DNA of 64,000 nt, from the NCBI GenBank assembly GCA_937625935.1, contig OW569383.1, positions 1-64,000 of the forward strand, read 5' to 3'. A program made the translations under genes and the position numbers. The number at the start of each line of letters is the position of its first letter. The first letter of the stretch is position 1. The stretch comes from Tetramitus jugosus (Eukaryota > Heterolobosea > Eutetramitea > Acrasida > Vahlkampfiidae). Below are positions 1 through 9,460 of the stretch, piece by piece. Below the pieces are notes generated by a model. The model was not told the DNA's origin and made no database searches. It saw only the letters and a list, made by a program, of their open reading frames with translations.

Positions 1-689
1 CCAAACCCAAACCCAAACCCAAACCCAAACCCAAACCCAAACCCAAACCCAAACCCAAACCCAAACCCAAACCCAAACCCAAACCCAAACCCAAACCCAA
101 ACCCAAACCCAAACCCAAACCCAAACCCAAACCCAAACCCAAACCCAAACCCAAACCCAAACCCAAACCCAAACCCAAACCCAAACCCAAACCCAAACCC
201 AAACCCAAACCCAAACCCAAACCCAAACCCAAACCCAAACCCAAACCCAAACCCAAACCCAAACCCAAACCCAAACCCAAACCCAAACCCAAACCCAAAC
301 CCAAACCCAAACCCAAACCCAAACCCAAACCCAAACCCAAACCCAAACCCAAACCCAAACCCAAACCCAAACCCAAACCCAAACCCAAACCCAAACCCAA
401 ACCCAAACCCAAACCCAAACCCAAACCCAAACCCAAACCCAAACCCAAACCCAAACCCAAACCCAAACCCAAACCCAAACCCAAACCCAAACCCAAACCC
501 AAACCCAAACCCAAACCCAAACCCAAACCCAAACCCAAACCCAAACCCAAACCCAAACCCAAACCCAAACCCAAACCCAAACCCAAACCCAAACCCAAAC
601 CCAAACCCAAACCCAAACCCAAACCCAAACCCAAACCCAAACCCAAACCCAAACCCAAACCCAAACCCAAACCCAAACCCAAACCCAAA
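1..689. repeat. Telomere, CCCAAA repeats
   Basis: About 115 uninterrupted copies of a 6-bp unit, with the C-rich strand on top, as expected at the left end of a chromosome. The G-strand unit is TTTGGG. No variant unit is visible before the array ends at base 689, where the next base is T. The length may be trimmed by the assembly. Confidence 0.97.
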
Positions 690-1667
690 TCAACTTTCTT
701 TTCAAAAATCAAAAATTTCATCCAAATTCAAAATAGAATCGATCTATCATCTAAAATCTTATCAAACAAGATTAATGAAAGTTCAAATCACTCAGTCCAT
801 TTCTATATCCATCTCTTGACATTCACTCCTCACTCTTTGTCGAAAACGGAAATTCTCTCATTCAATGCTCAACATCTGGATGTTTTTGAAGCAATCTAGT
901 GAGTTAATATATGTTGAATGAGTAATCATTCCTACTTCTCTTCAGTTATGATGGGTTGGGTCTGGGTATTCAACTCTGCATTCAAGAAAAACACAAAATT
1001 TGAGTTCTCATACTGTCAGAGTTCAAATCTCTTATAAGAAGAACTTTTGAAAAAGCTTTCCAGTCTATTACATCTATAAATCTGAATTGTCATTCAGAAA
1101 AGCTAGTAGTCTGTATTTCTGACCCGTTGGATCTTCAAGCTAGATTCAGATTTGAAACTTCACTATTTCACTGACTTACAGGATTTTAAAGCGAAAGGTC
1201 TCAATAATAGATAGAATATCTGATTCTACTGTGATTCTATAATAAAAACTGTCGATTCTATTCCTAAAAACGCGAAATCAAGTCAGTCAAAATTTCAGAA
1301 AAATCAAGTCATAAGACATCAAGTCAAAAAAAATAGTTAGTAGGAAATCATGTTAAAAATGATCAAATAATGTCCCAATACTCTGATCTAAAACAAAGAA
1401 ATCATTTGTCACTAGTACGTCTTATCTCCAGTACAGAATCAAAATCGTCTAAAATCTGTTGCAGTTTTAACACTGTTGCCGATAAAAATCTGTTAAATAC
1501 AGCACAGATATATCGGCTCTACGAGCCGATACAGCTCAAATCGAGTTGAAAACCTCGCCAATCTCTTCACCTCAACCAGCTGAAGCTCCTAGAGCAATAA
1601 AAAATCTCAAAAAAAAAATTACCATATAAGGAAATCGTTTCCTTAGGTTGGGGAATCCAGGATGTAT
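690..1667. repeat. Subtelomeric repeat unit A
   Basis: AT-rich noncoding sequence. From about 868 to 1667 it aligns, with substitutions and small indels, to 1706-2511. The best-kept block is 1460-1553, which matches 2303-2397 almost base for base. The first 180 bases have no obvious partner. No ORF or RNA gene is seen. The unit ends at a short internal CCCAAA tract. Confidence 0.85.
1511..1531. other. Conserved hairpin in subtelomeric unit A
   Basis: Perfect inverted repeat: TATCGGCTC (1511-1519), loop TAC, GAGCCGATA (1523-1531). It lies inside the most conserved block of the unit and recurs in unit B at 2355-2373. Function unknown; a protein-binding or processing site is one possibility. 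Confidence 0.7.
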
Positions 1668-1685
1668 CCCCAAACCCAAACCCAA
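1668..1685. repeat. Interstitial telomeric tract 1
   Basis: Nearly three telomere units (CCCCAAACCCAAACCCAA) in the same orientation as the terminal array, at the inner edge of unit A. Confidence 0.85.
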
Positions 1686-2511
1686 CCTCTCTAAAAAAGC
1701 CAATATCTGGAAGGATTAGAGGTAATCAAGTGAATCAATATATGTTTTATTAGCTATACTTCTTATTTCACTTATGTCATGACGGGTTGCGTTTGGGTAT
1801 TCAACTCTGCATTCAAGAAAGAACAAAGTTTTACTTTTCACTCTTTCGGAGCTAATCTCTCGCAAAAGAACCATTTTTCTCAAAGACTCTCAGTCTATTT
1901 CAATCATAAATCTGAAATGTCACTCAGAAAAAGCTAGTTCTCTGGATTTCTGACGGTTTGGGTCTGGCCTTTCAACTATAAACTCGATTCAAATTTGAAA
2001 CTTCACTATTTTCACTGTCTTAAAGTATTTTGAATCGAAAAGTCTCAATAATAGATAAAACATCTGATCATACTGTGATTGTTTGATAAAAATTGTCGAT
2101 TCTATTCAGAAAAACGAAAAATCAAGTCAACCAAATTTCAGAAAAATCAAGTCATAAGACATCAAGTCAAAAAATATAGTTAGCAGGAAATCATGTTAAA
2201 AATGATCAAATAATGTCTCAATACTCTGGTCTAAGACAAAGAAATCATGTTTAACTTGTACCTCTTATCCTCAGTCTAGGATCAAAATCGTCTACAATCT
2301 ATTGCAGTTTTAACACTGTTGCCGATAAAAATCTGTTAAATACAGCACAGATAGATCGGCTCTACGAGCCGATAAAGCTCAAATCGAGTTGAAAACCACG
2401 CCAATATCTTCATCTCATCCTGTTGAAGCTCCGGGAGCAATAAAAAATCTCCAAAAATAAACTGCCAAAAAAGGAAACGTCAAAAAAAGCTGGTTTTCAA
2501 AATACTACGGA
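1686..2511. repeat. Subtelomeric repeat unit B
   Basis: Second copy of the subtelomeric unit, in direct orientation, about 844 bp from unit A. The block from about 2091 to 2230 matches 1246-1390 closely. It carries the same hairpin with an 8-bp stem. No coding sequence is seen. Confidence 0.85.
2355..2373. other. Conserved hairpin in subtelomeric unit B
   Basis: ATCGGCTC (2355-2362), loop TAC, GAGCCGAT (2366-2373). It is the same hairpin as in unit A, with the outermost pair lost by one substitution. Confidence 0.65.
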
Positions 2512-2529
2512 CCCCAAACCCAAACCCTA
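2512..2529. repeat. Interstitial telomeric tract 2
   Basis: CCCCAAACCCAAACCCTA in telomere orientation. On its inner side it abuts a reading frame matching the TNP2 transposase with no spacer, so it appears to mark a former chromosome end. Confidence 0.8.
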
Positions 2530-4016
2530 CCCTTTCCGACAGTTGACTCAAAACACGAGTCTTTCCTTGCGTCTGTCTTGCTAAAATCCCGTTGGCATTC
2601 TCAAACATCTTCGCACTGAAGTCGACCCATACAATGGTTCACACAAATTAAGCATTTTATCCAGAACTAACGTGTCGGAATAGTACAGAATTTTCTGATT
2701 CATCATCGTATAAGACTGGATAAACTGCTTCACAAACTCAAATTTTCTTTTCGATACTCTTCCTTCGAATAGAGGTACACAATACAACAAAGCGAATTCT
2801 TTCCACTCTTGCGCCTTCCACAAAGCTCTGTGTTGAATAGAGCGGACTTTTCGAGTGAAATGAAATGGAGCTTTAATCCTTCCAATGTCTTCGTCGATGT
2901 GCAATCTCTTTCGTTTCCCCATTTCGTCGAACATGATAGCAGTTATCGTCTTCACAACTCCCAAGTCGATGTAGTGCATCGGATCTGGTGGAGAACAAAC
3001 AGGAAACAAGAGAGACTTGCACTTAGATAGAGAAAAGCTCTCCTTGATTCCTCTCACACACTTTGCTCCTTCTGGTAGCGCAGTAGAGAGGACTTCGTCA
3101 ATGCTCCAAGTCACATTGGTTCTCATTTCATTCAGAATGGTAGTATACCTTTTTGTTTTCTCTTGATACAACACCCTTGACGTAGAATTGAGAGCATGCC
3201 CAGAATCCTCCAGCATGTAAAATTTTTAAGACACGCGCTTGCTTCTTGAGATCTAAGATAACTGTTGTGAGCATTCCATGACAGATGTAGTCTTTACCAT
3301 TAAGAGTTACTTCCCCATCACTCATGACTGAGTTTAACTCATTGGCAACAAGTCCAAGGAAAGTATCCACGTTTTGCTTGATTTTTGAGCTGATCAAACC
3401 GACAAGAACAATGTTCCACGGCAGAAGTATTTCTGACAAAGCAAGCTGGTTGATCACAAGGAAGGCAGGATAAAAAGATCTTTCCAACAAGGAAAAAATC
3501 ACTTTCACTCTGTTTGTAGATGGTGTGAGCTTGTACAAGTCTGGAGGGGAAAAGCTGCACAGACTTTGTGATGGTAACGACCGGTGGTGATGTCACCAAT
3601 GAGTGAAGGATTCTTCACTTGTTGATGATGAGCAAGTAATGACTGGGACTTCTGAAGAACTTCTTTGAGGTCATACAGGACAAAATGCTTCTCCTTGGAT
3701 GGTTGTTGGCCAAGCCTTTCTGAAAGTTGAGCAGGAGTGTAGGATTTCGGTTTGTGAAACAGACCGAGAACCTTCTTGATATCAGAGAATTGCCACTCGT
3801 GCCTTGCTGAAGCTGCACAAGAACATGTCTATTTGTAACCACTGTTGACAAGTACATCAACAAGATGAATACCCAAGTGCAGAGGAAAAGAGAACATGCC
3901 AAAATCATCAATGCAGATGTCATCAGCAACATCCTTGTCTTTGTAGAACCCAACAATCGATGTGACATTGAATTTTTTTCACCTTCGGAGAGTTTTACTA
4001 CTATTTTTAAAAACAT
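2530..4016 (-). pseudogene. TNP2-type (CACTA-like) transposase remnant
   Basis: Several overlapping minus-strand frames read together as one transposase domain. The order is about 4016-3541, then 3538-3200, then 3216-2581, then a last short frame to about 2530. Each change of frame is a frameshift. Motifs: DPMHYIDLGV near 2960 matches the DPMH signature of TNP2 transposases, followed by the KAQEWKEFALLYCVPL block near 2790. Both are typical of the family. The final frame (MFENANGILARQ near 2590) matches the part that follows in relatives. The remnant stops at the interstitial telomere tract, so its C-terminus is lost. It cannot encode an intact enzyme. Family call is from motif memory; a profile search would confirm it. 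Confidence 0.7.
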
Positions 4017-5626
4017 ACAATTTTAAAAAAATTGCAGTTTAAACAGCAACGACATAAAGGACCAGTTTATTTTGTTTTTGGAGATGTTCTCATTGTACTG
4101 ATGCCTGAAATTTGGACTTGTTTTGCAACTTGAACCAGGTCTCACTCCTTGTTGATTTGAGTTGTGGGGGTAATGGAGGTTAAAGGAAGAGGGTCATTTC
4201 ACTTTGCTGAGTGATGATTTGCGCAACAGATGGAGTGGATATTTGTGTTGGCGATTTTAGGAAGTTAGAGAAATTGGATCGTCCAACGGAGATTCTCAAA
4301 AAAAGGACCATCAAAATGAAGAGTATCAATATATGGAGAAATATACTCTTGCATCTACCTCCACCAGTAACATCAAACGACCTCATTCATACTGATACAA
4401 TCATAACATCTATCATCTCAACTCCATTCATTTTCACGAGACATGAACTATTTCAGACAAATCATCCAAAAACAACGAGGACCAATGTCAAAAATTACCC
4501 TCCAAGAAACACATTTTATCACAGTCCACTCAAACAAAGAGGGTAGTGGAACGACATGTACGAATGGACTCTCTCCTGCAAATCGCCTGCTTGCATCATG
4601 TAAGCTTTCCACCATTCAATTGAACTTTGGATACTCCAAGGCTGCGATAAGAAACGATTTCCGCCACATACTAATGGCCTTTTGTTGCAGAAAGGGACAC
4701 AATTAAAATCCCACAAAACTGACATATCGAGTCCGACCAACCTTGAAATGTGAGTGATCAACATCCCCTTCTTGCTACTCATAAGGGTGCTTACTCTCTG
4801 GCTCATTACATCATTTCGACCTTCACAAATTTCTTCAACATTTATCGCAAGTGATCCATTGTTCAGTTAGCTGAGTCACATTTCTCTTCAATTGTTCGAT
4901 AGGATCTTGAGTATGATGGTACTTGATCGTGTTGTATAGTTCATAGGAGTAATGCCTTGTAATACCTCAGCTAGCTGTGGATACTATCGTCGAATTGTCG
5001 TAGGGCCGGCGACTCCGCATACATTGTCCAGCCCATTTTATAGTCTCATCAACAATAGCTCCCACCAGCACCACATCTGTGTGGCCCTCATATGACTGTC
5101 CGGAACAACTTAACTTGCACACCATTCAACATATTTCTGCAGTTGAACCACACTTTGTCTTTCTTTGGGACTACTTAAACACTAAAACACTCTCCCTTTC
5201 TGCTCACTTGCCTTCTCTCCACCGTTTCACTACAACCATGTACTATTCTGTTGACCAAAGCTTAGTTGTCCAGCATTGGAGATTTTAATCTCCTTCTTCT
5301 CATCTTGATATATGAATCCATCGATAACGAGTGTTTTTTTGGACATTTGAAATCAATTTCCACAAGCACACAAAAGTTCAAAAAATGAAAGTCAACAAAA
5401 CAATAACGAACAGTCAAACAATATCATTTTGCAGAAAAAATAACAGAGATAATCTATTCCGAGTTGAAGATGGAAGTTTAAAAAAGACTGAGCATTTGGT
5501 CACTCAAAGGCATGGTGAGAAGAATAGCAAGAGTATCCGAGGATTGTCAATCCTCGAAATGCATGTATGTGTGAAAATTGGTTACCCCTGCCACGTTCAA
5601 AGAATCTATCTTGAGAACCAAAGAAT
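4017..5626. other. Intergenic stretch without a recognised gene
   Basis: Short overlapping ORFs occur on both strands (for example 4211-4546 plus, 4519-4806 minus), but none shows a domain, a convincing start context or a splice-joinable partner. The minus frame at 4519-4806 may be further transposon debris. A perfect palindrome GAGATTTTAATCTC lies near 5279-5292 and recurs near 5740-5753. Confidence 0.5.
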
Positions 5627-5660
5627 GGGAGCGGCCAGATCTTATTTCTTACGAGAATCT
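5627..5660. mobile_element. Degenerate left end of the inverted-repeat element
   Basis: GGGAGCGGCCAGATCTTATT plus the following TTCTTACG resembles the left end of the complete element at 5771 with two mismatches in the terminal repeat. The rest of this copy is not recognisable, so it is probably an old fragment. Confidence 0.5.
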
Positions 5661-5770
5661 TAGTTAGAGAATTGATTTATCGGCAGGATTTACAGATAAA
5701 TTGACCTGTGATAAACAGACTTATCTCTATGAATACATAGAGATTTTAATCTCTTTATTGTTTGTTGTTG

Positions 5771-5965
5771 GGGAGCGTCCAGATATTATTTCTTACGCAC
5801 CCCCTAGGGAGGGGGTCTGAGAAATTTATTCAATATTTTATTCAAAGGGGGTCTCCTAGTAGGAGAATTAATGTAACGTTCGAATTTACAGGAAAATGTG
5901 TTATTCAAATTTATCCAAAACAGGCAGGGAGGGGTCAGAGGTGAATATAATATCTGGACGCTCCC
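5771..5965. mobile_element. 195-bp MITE-like element with 19-bp terminal inverted repeats
   Basis: The left end GGGAGCGTCCAGATATTAT (5771-5789) is the exact reverse complement of the right end (5947-5965). TTG lies on both sides (5768-5770 and 5966-5968), consistent with a 3-bp target duplication. The interior has no transposase and only short chance ORFs. A full second copy is at 61411-61618 and pieces of a third flank that one. These are the features of a non-autonomous DNA transposon. The superfamily is uncertain: 3-bp duplications occur in PIF/Harbinger and CACTA groups, but TTG and AAA are not the usual TWA of Harbinger. Confidence 0.85.
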
Positions 5966-6120
5966 TTGGTACTCTCTTGAATCTCTTTGCTTTTCATCAT
6001 TCTATTCTTTTTTCAACTAGATGTATTGTTCTCATAGTTCTTGTTGACAGTTCTTTCTTTGTGCAAACATCTTTGAAATTGAGTAAATATCCAGACAACA
6101 ATTAGCTTTCGAAATTGAAA

Positions 6121-6660
6121 CAGGGAAAACTGGAAGAAGTGAAAAAACTCATTGTAGACGATCAGGTTAGCATTTTCGATTACGATCAGGTACTATTATC
6201 TCTATTATCATCTTGTTTGTAGTTTTCTAAATAATTTTTGATCGTCTTACTTAACGTCAATCGAAACAATTTTCAAAATCAACAGAAGGGATATGTAAGC
6301 AAATTCAATTCAATTGTCTATCCATTTTCAAACTCTCATTCATCGTTATCAATATGAAATTTAGAATGCATTGCATTATGCTTCTCAGGGGGACATTTGA
6401 ACATTGTGCATTATTTATTGACCACAGCAAAAACACACAACAAGCTCAAGGAATACGTTAACTCGAGAACCAAAACTGAATTGGTATGGTTTTTAGTTAT
6501 TTCTGGTCACTCATTGATTTCTTCTCCTCACTCTTTTTATTTTCTAAAAACAGGAGGTACGTATGGTTGAGAGAACTTGTCGAATAGAATTTCATTTAGT
6601 TTTGTATGTTCGCTTACTTACCCTAAAAATACTTCATAATTAGCAAGCTGTGCATGTTCA
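6121..6660 (+). pseudogene. Ankyrin-repeat gene relic with tiny exons
   Basis: Coding pieces separated by plausible GT-AG introns. Exon up to 6189 reads KLEEVKKLIVDDQ. Intron 6190-6285 follows. A 9-nt exon lies at 6286-6294, then intron 6295-6364. Exon 6365-6483 starts NALHYASQ and, after a one-base frame change at the run of five G, continues as GHLNIVHYL. Together these are a typical ankyrin repeat. A further intron from 6484 to about 6553 and short pieces follow. The frame change and the missing start and end suggest a decayed fragment, unless the G run is a sequencing error. No other exon set in the window is this finely divided. Confidence 0.45.
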
Positions 6661-7013
6661 GGTTTTCGGTACGTTGCCTTCTGTCCAAACAGATACTCTT
6701 CCCTCTCAGATGATGGAATGGTAGTCAGCAAATAAGGTGGAGCAATCCACAAAGTGTTAAGATGGCGCTACTGCCACAAGTTGAGTCATCAGATTCTTGC
6801 TCTTCTTGCTCTGTAGAATAATTTGGTTGTAGCCAGCCGTGGTTCTCTTGGGAGGAGGTGACTCTGAGTCACTCCAACGTATAATCAAATTTCTTCTCGT
6901 TAACACAAGACCTGATTGCTTCACACCAGAATAGAAAAAAGATCAAGTTTATCATTCAAAATTGATAAAACACCCGAAACCCATGAGGGAATGATCCTTT
7001 ATGACCAATCCAA
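6661..7013. other. Intergenic, nothing recognised
   Basis: No ORF, repeat or RNA gene could be supported. It contains the 3' flank of the minus-strand Kelch-BTB gene. Confidence 0.5.
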
Positions 7014-9338
7014 TTATTGAATGTACAAGTGACAATCAACGTACTGATGCAACAAACTCTCCAGATCACTCAATAATAATAAATTAGCCGAACGGATCAA
7101 AGTTGAAATAAAATCTGTTCGTTCATCTTGGCTATAATCCTTTTCAATAAGCGATACTATCATGTCAATATTTCCACAGTATATCCAAATCAACAAGTAT
7201 TTCATAACATTCTCCTCGATAATGCCCTCAGGAATATCATAGAAATTGATCTCACTCAATCTTGTTTCCTCAAAATCATGATTGAACAAGCAACGGAAAT
7301 ATTCGCATCTTTGAATCAAAATAGGCGCGTCTGCAATCATACAAACCTTCTTTTGATCACTACTAGATCTCACTAGAAGTGTGATAAATTGTGAGTTATC
7401 ATGTTCTGATAGTTGTGTTTTTCTATTGGGTGCACTTTCCAAAACTGTCCATAAATGTCGATCACGATCAGAAGGTTGAACCGCCAAGACATAGTCGTCA
7501 ATACTGTTGGAATTAAGGTCAACATTTTTCAAACCATACCGATCCACAAATAAAATTACTTTGTTGTACATTAGTTTAGCAGTTGGAATCGTGCAATTCG
7601 GATTGGCGTCCATGATTAACTGGATATGTTTTGTGGTGGCGACCACATTTTCACAGGATAGCATAAACTCAAAGTGAGTTAAACATGTGTGAGCTAAATC
7701 GGTCATTTCAAAATGATTTGCAGCAATGTGCGCAATATTAATCAACATTTGATAATTGTTCCGAGCAACAACATCAAGGCGACCACTGTATATGTACAAA
7801 AGTATATGCTTCAAAACCTCACTCTCAATATTGGGAATACTAATGTCCTTGCAACCCCGATCTAGCAACTCTTGGAAGAAAGGATACTGTCGCAATAGAA
7901 AACTGTGACAATTGAATGTGTTTACCAGGATATCTCCCGGATACCTTCCTGATGGATCTAAAAACACTCTTTTCATATCATCAGCATACAACATGACATG
8001 ATGCTCGTAAAACAGTTTTCCTTGAATTTGTTTGTTGAGGTAATTCAACACTGTTTCATCCGATAATTTGACTCTAAATTGCAAAACATTATTTAAACAA
8101 TTGGAATTCTCATCAGAACCTCCAAAAGATGTCATGTCTGCTTCTCCACGGTTGTACCGCGAAATATCCTTGTAAACAAAGTAATTGTCATCATCTAAAA
8201 TCGGGCTCAAGCTTTCCCAAGAATTCAATGAATGTCCAAACACAAAATCATCATACTGATAGTGATGCTTTGTCCACTTCCTTGTGCTCAAATTCAAAGA
8301 CCAAAAATCATTGAGGTCTGTGTTCCCTTGGAAACCTGCTAAAACAAACAATTCGTCCCCATGGATACACGCAGCATGAGCATATCGACTCAATGGTAGC
8401 TCAGAACTCTGGACAGGTTCAATCTTATACCACAAGTTTTCATCAAATCTAAACTCCCAAACATCATTATCTGCATTCGCTCTAACAGTTCTGTTTCCTC
8501 CATACACAATCATTCTCTCCTCATAAGCTTTCATAACTGAAGGACTTCTCCATAGGACTGCTGTATGTTGTCCCAACGTCAACAACTTTTCTTGTTTATC
8601 AGCCATCTCAAAATGAACATCTGTCCATGTCATCGAATTGAAATTGAATTTGAACATTGTAACCTCCAAATATGATCTGGTTGGATATACACCATAAAGA
8701 ACATTGTAACCTCCAAATATGATCATTTCAGTATTGTCGTTAATCAAGAGTGCAGTATGGTTTCTCAGTGGTCCAGGTCCTGTCGTAAGTTCAAAAGAGT
8801 GACACTGCCACCCTCTGTTCTTAATATCAAACTCGTACAACTCACTGCGACAACCAAACAGTGTATGCTCATCTCTTCCTCCATAAACAAAGAGCGAATG
8901 TCTCTGAGGATGATACACCATGGAAGCACTTCTCCTGGGTGATGGAGCTTGCCGATTGGTACCATTGCCAATGAGAAGCTCCACAGACACCACTTGTCTG
9001 GTCAAAAGACACACACTAATACAATACACGTCATTAAAGTGACCGTGATCTGTCGAATCTCTACCACCAAACACATACAAGTGCAATTGATGGGTCAATT
9101 CATCCCTGTGAGCACATGAATTGTGGAAAAATCGAGGCAAAATCTGGACGTAGTCTTCTGTGCTTGCTGTAAACCAGTCTACATCTGACGAAACACCTTG
9201 CAAACTGCTGTTGTTGCTCATTGTTGCCATTGCAATCTTGGGGCTCGTGTCTTCCTGTTTGATTATTTTTTGCGACCTTGAAAGAACTTCCCGAAAGAAA
9301 CTTTCCTGTTGAAGATTTGGCCCGCTCTGGTCCCTCAT
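7014..9338 (-). CDS. Kelch-repeat protein with two BTB domains (LZTR1-like architecture)
   Basis: 774 aa, one exon. Residues about 70-400 carry Kelch repeats with the GG doublet and spaced aromatic residues (YVFGGRD, FVYGGRDEH, IIFGGYN, IVYGGN, FVLAGFQ), predicted to fold as a beta-propeller. A first BTB domain follows at about 460-530 (GDILVNTFNCHSFLL) and a second at about 645-730. Kelch followed by two BTB-BACK units is the layout of LZTR1. Such proteins serve as cullin-3 adaptors that recruit targets for ubiquitination. Orthology is not claimed, only the architecture. The start at 9338 is the first in-frame Met; a second Met 36 residues in is also possible. A neighbouring frame covers the start region, but only this frame carries the domains. 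Confidence 0.85.
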   Translation of the reverse strand: MRDQSGPNLQQESFFREVLSRSQKIIKQEDTSPKIAMATMSNNSSLQGVSSDVDWFTASTEDYVQILPRFFHNSCAHRDELTHQLHLYVFGGRDSTDHGHFNDVYCISVCLLTRQVVSVELLIGNGTNRQAPSPRRSASMVYHPQRHSLFVYGGRDEHTLFGCRSELYEFDIKNRGWQCHSFELTTGPGPLRNHTALLINDNTEMIIFGGYNVLYGVYPTRSYLEVTMFKFNFNSMTWTDVHFEMADKQEKLLTLGQHTAVLWRSPSVMKAYEERMIVYGGNRTVRANADNDVWEFRFDENLWYKIEPVQSSELPLSRYAHAACIHGDELFVLAGFQGNTDLNDFWSLNLSTRKWTKHHYQYDDFVFGHSLNSWESLSPILDDDNYFVYKDISRYNRGEADMTSFGGSDENSNCLNNVLQFRVKLSDETVLNYLNKQIQGKLFYEHHVMLYADDMKRVFLDPSGRYPGDILVNTFNCHSFLLRQYPFFQELLDRGCKDISIPNIESEVLKHILLYIYSGRLDVVARNNYQMLINIAHIAANHFEMTDLAHTCLTHFEFMLSCENVVATTKHIQLIMDANPNCTIPTAKLMYNKVILFVDRYGLKNVDLNSNSIDDYVLAVQPSDRDRHLWTVLESAPNRKTQLSEHDNSQFITLLVRSSSDQKKVCMIADAPILIQRCEYFRCLFNHDFEETRLSEINFYDIPEGIIEENVMKYLLIWIYCGNIDMIVSLIEKDYSQDERTDFISTLIRSANLLLLSDLESLLHQYVDCHLYIQ

Positions 9339-9460
9339 TCATTCCTGGGAATGAGATGAAATTCAGACTTATGACTCAATCCCATGGATTCCACTTTTTT
9401 AATGACATTGTCCTCCCCGATTTGGGGTTTCTAGCCTCTGGAAACTGAGCAAGGAGCAGA

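Noticed and set aside
1628-1644. Palindrome AAGGAAA-TCG-TTTCCTT near the first interstitial telomere tract
   Set aside because: It is not kept in the second unit, where the matching region lacks the right arm, so it is probably chance.
690-2511. Direct repeats considered as a CRISPR or tandem satellite array
   Set aside because: There are only two long diverged units, with no short regular repeat-spacer structure, and this is a eukaryotic telomere.
4211-4806. Overlapping ORFs on both strands
   Set aside because: No domain, no coding-like composition consistently in one frame, and no splice links.
5762-5944. 60-codon ORF at 5762 and similar ones at 61112 and 61387
   Set aside because: They run through the noncoding inverted-repeat element and exist only because the element happens to lack stops in that frame.
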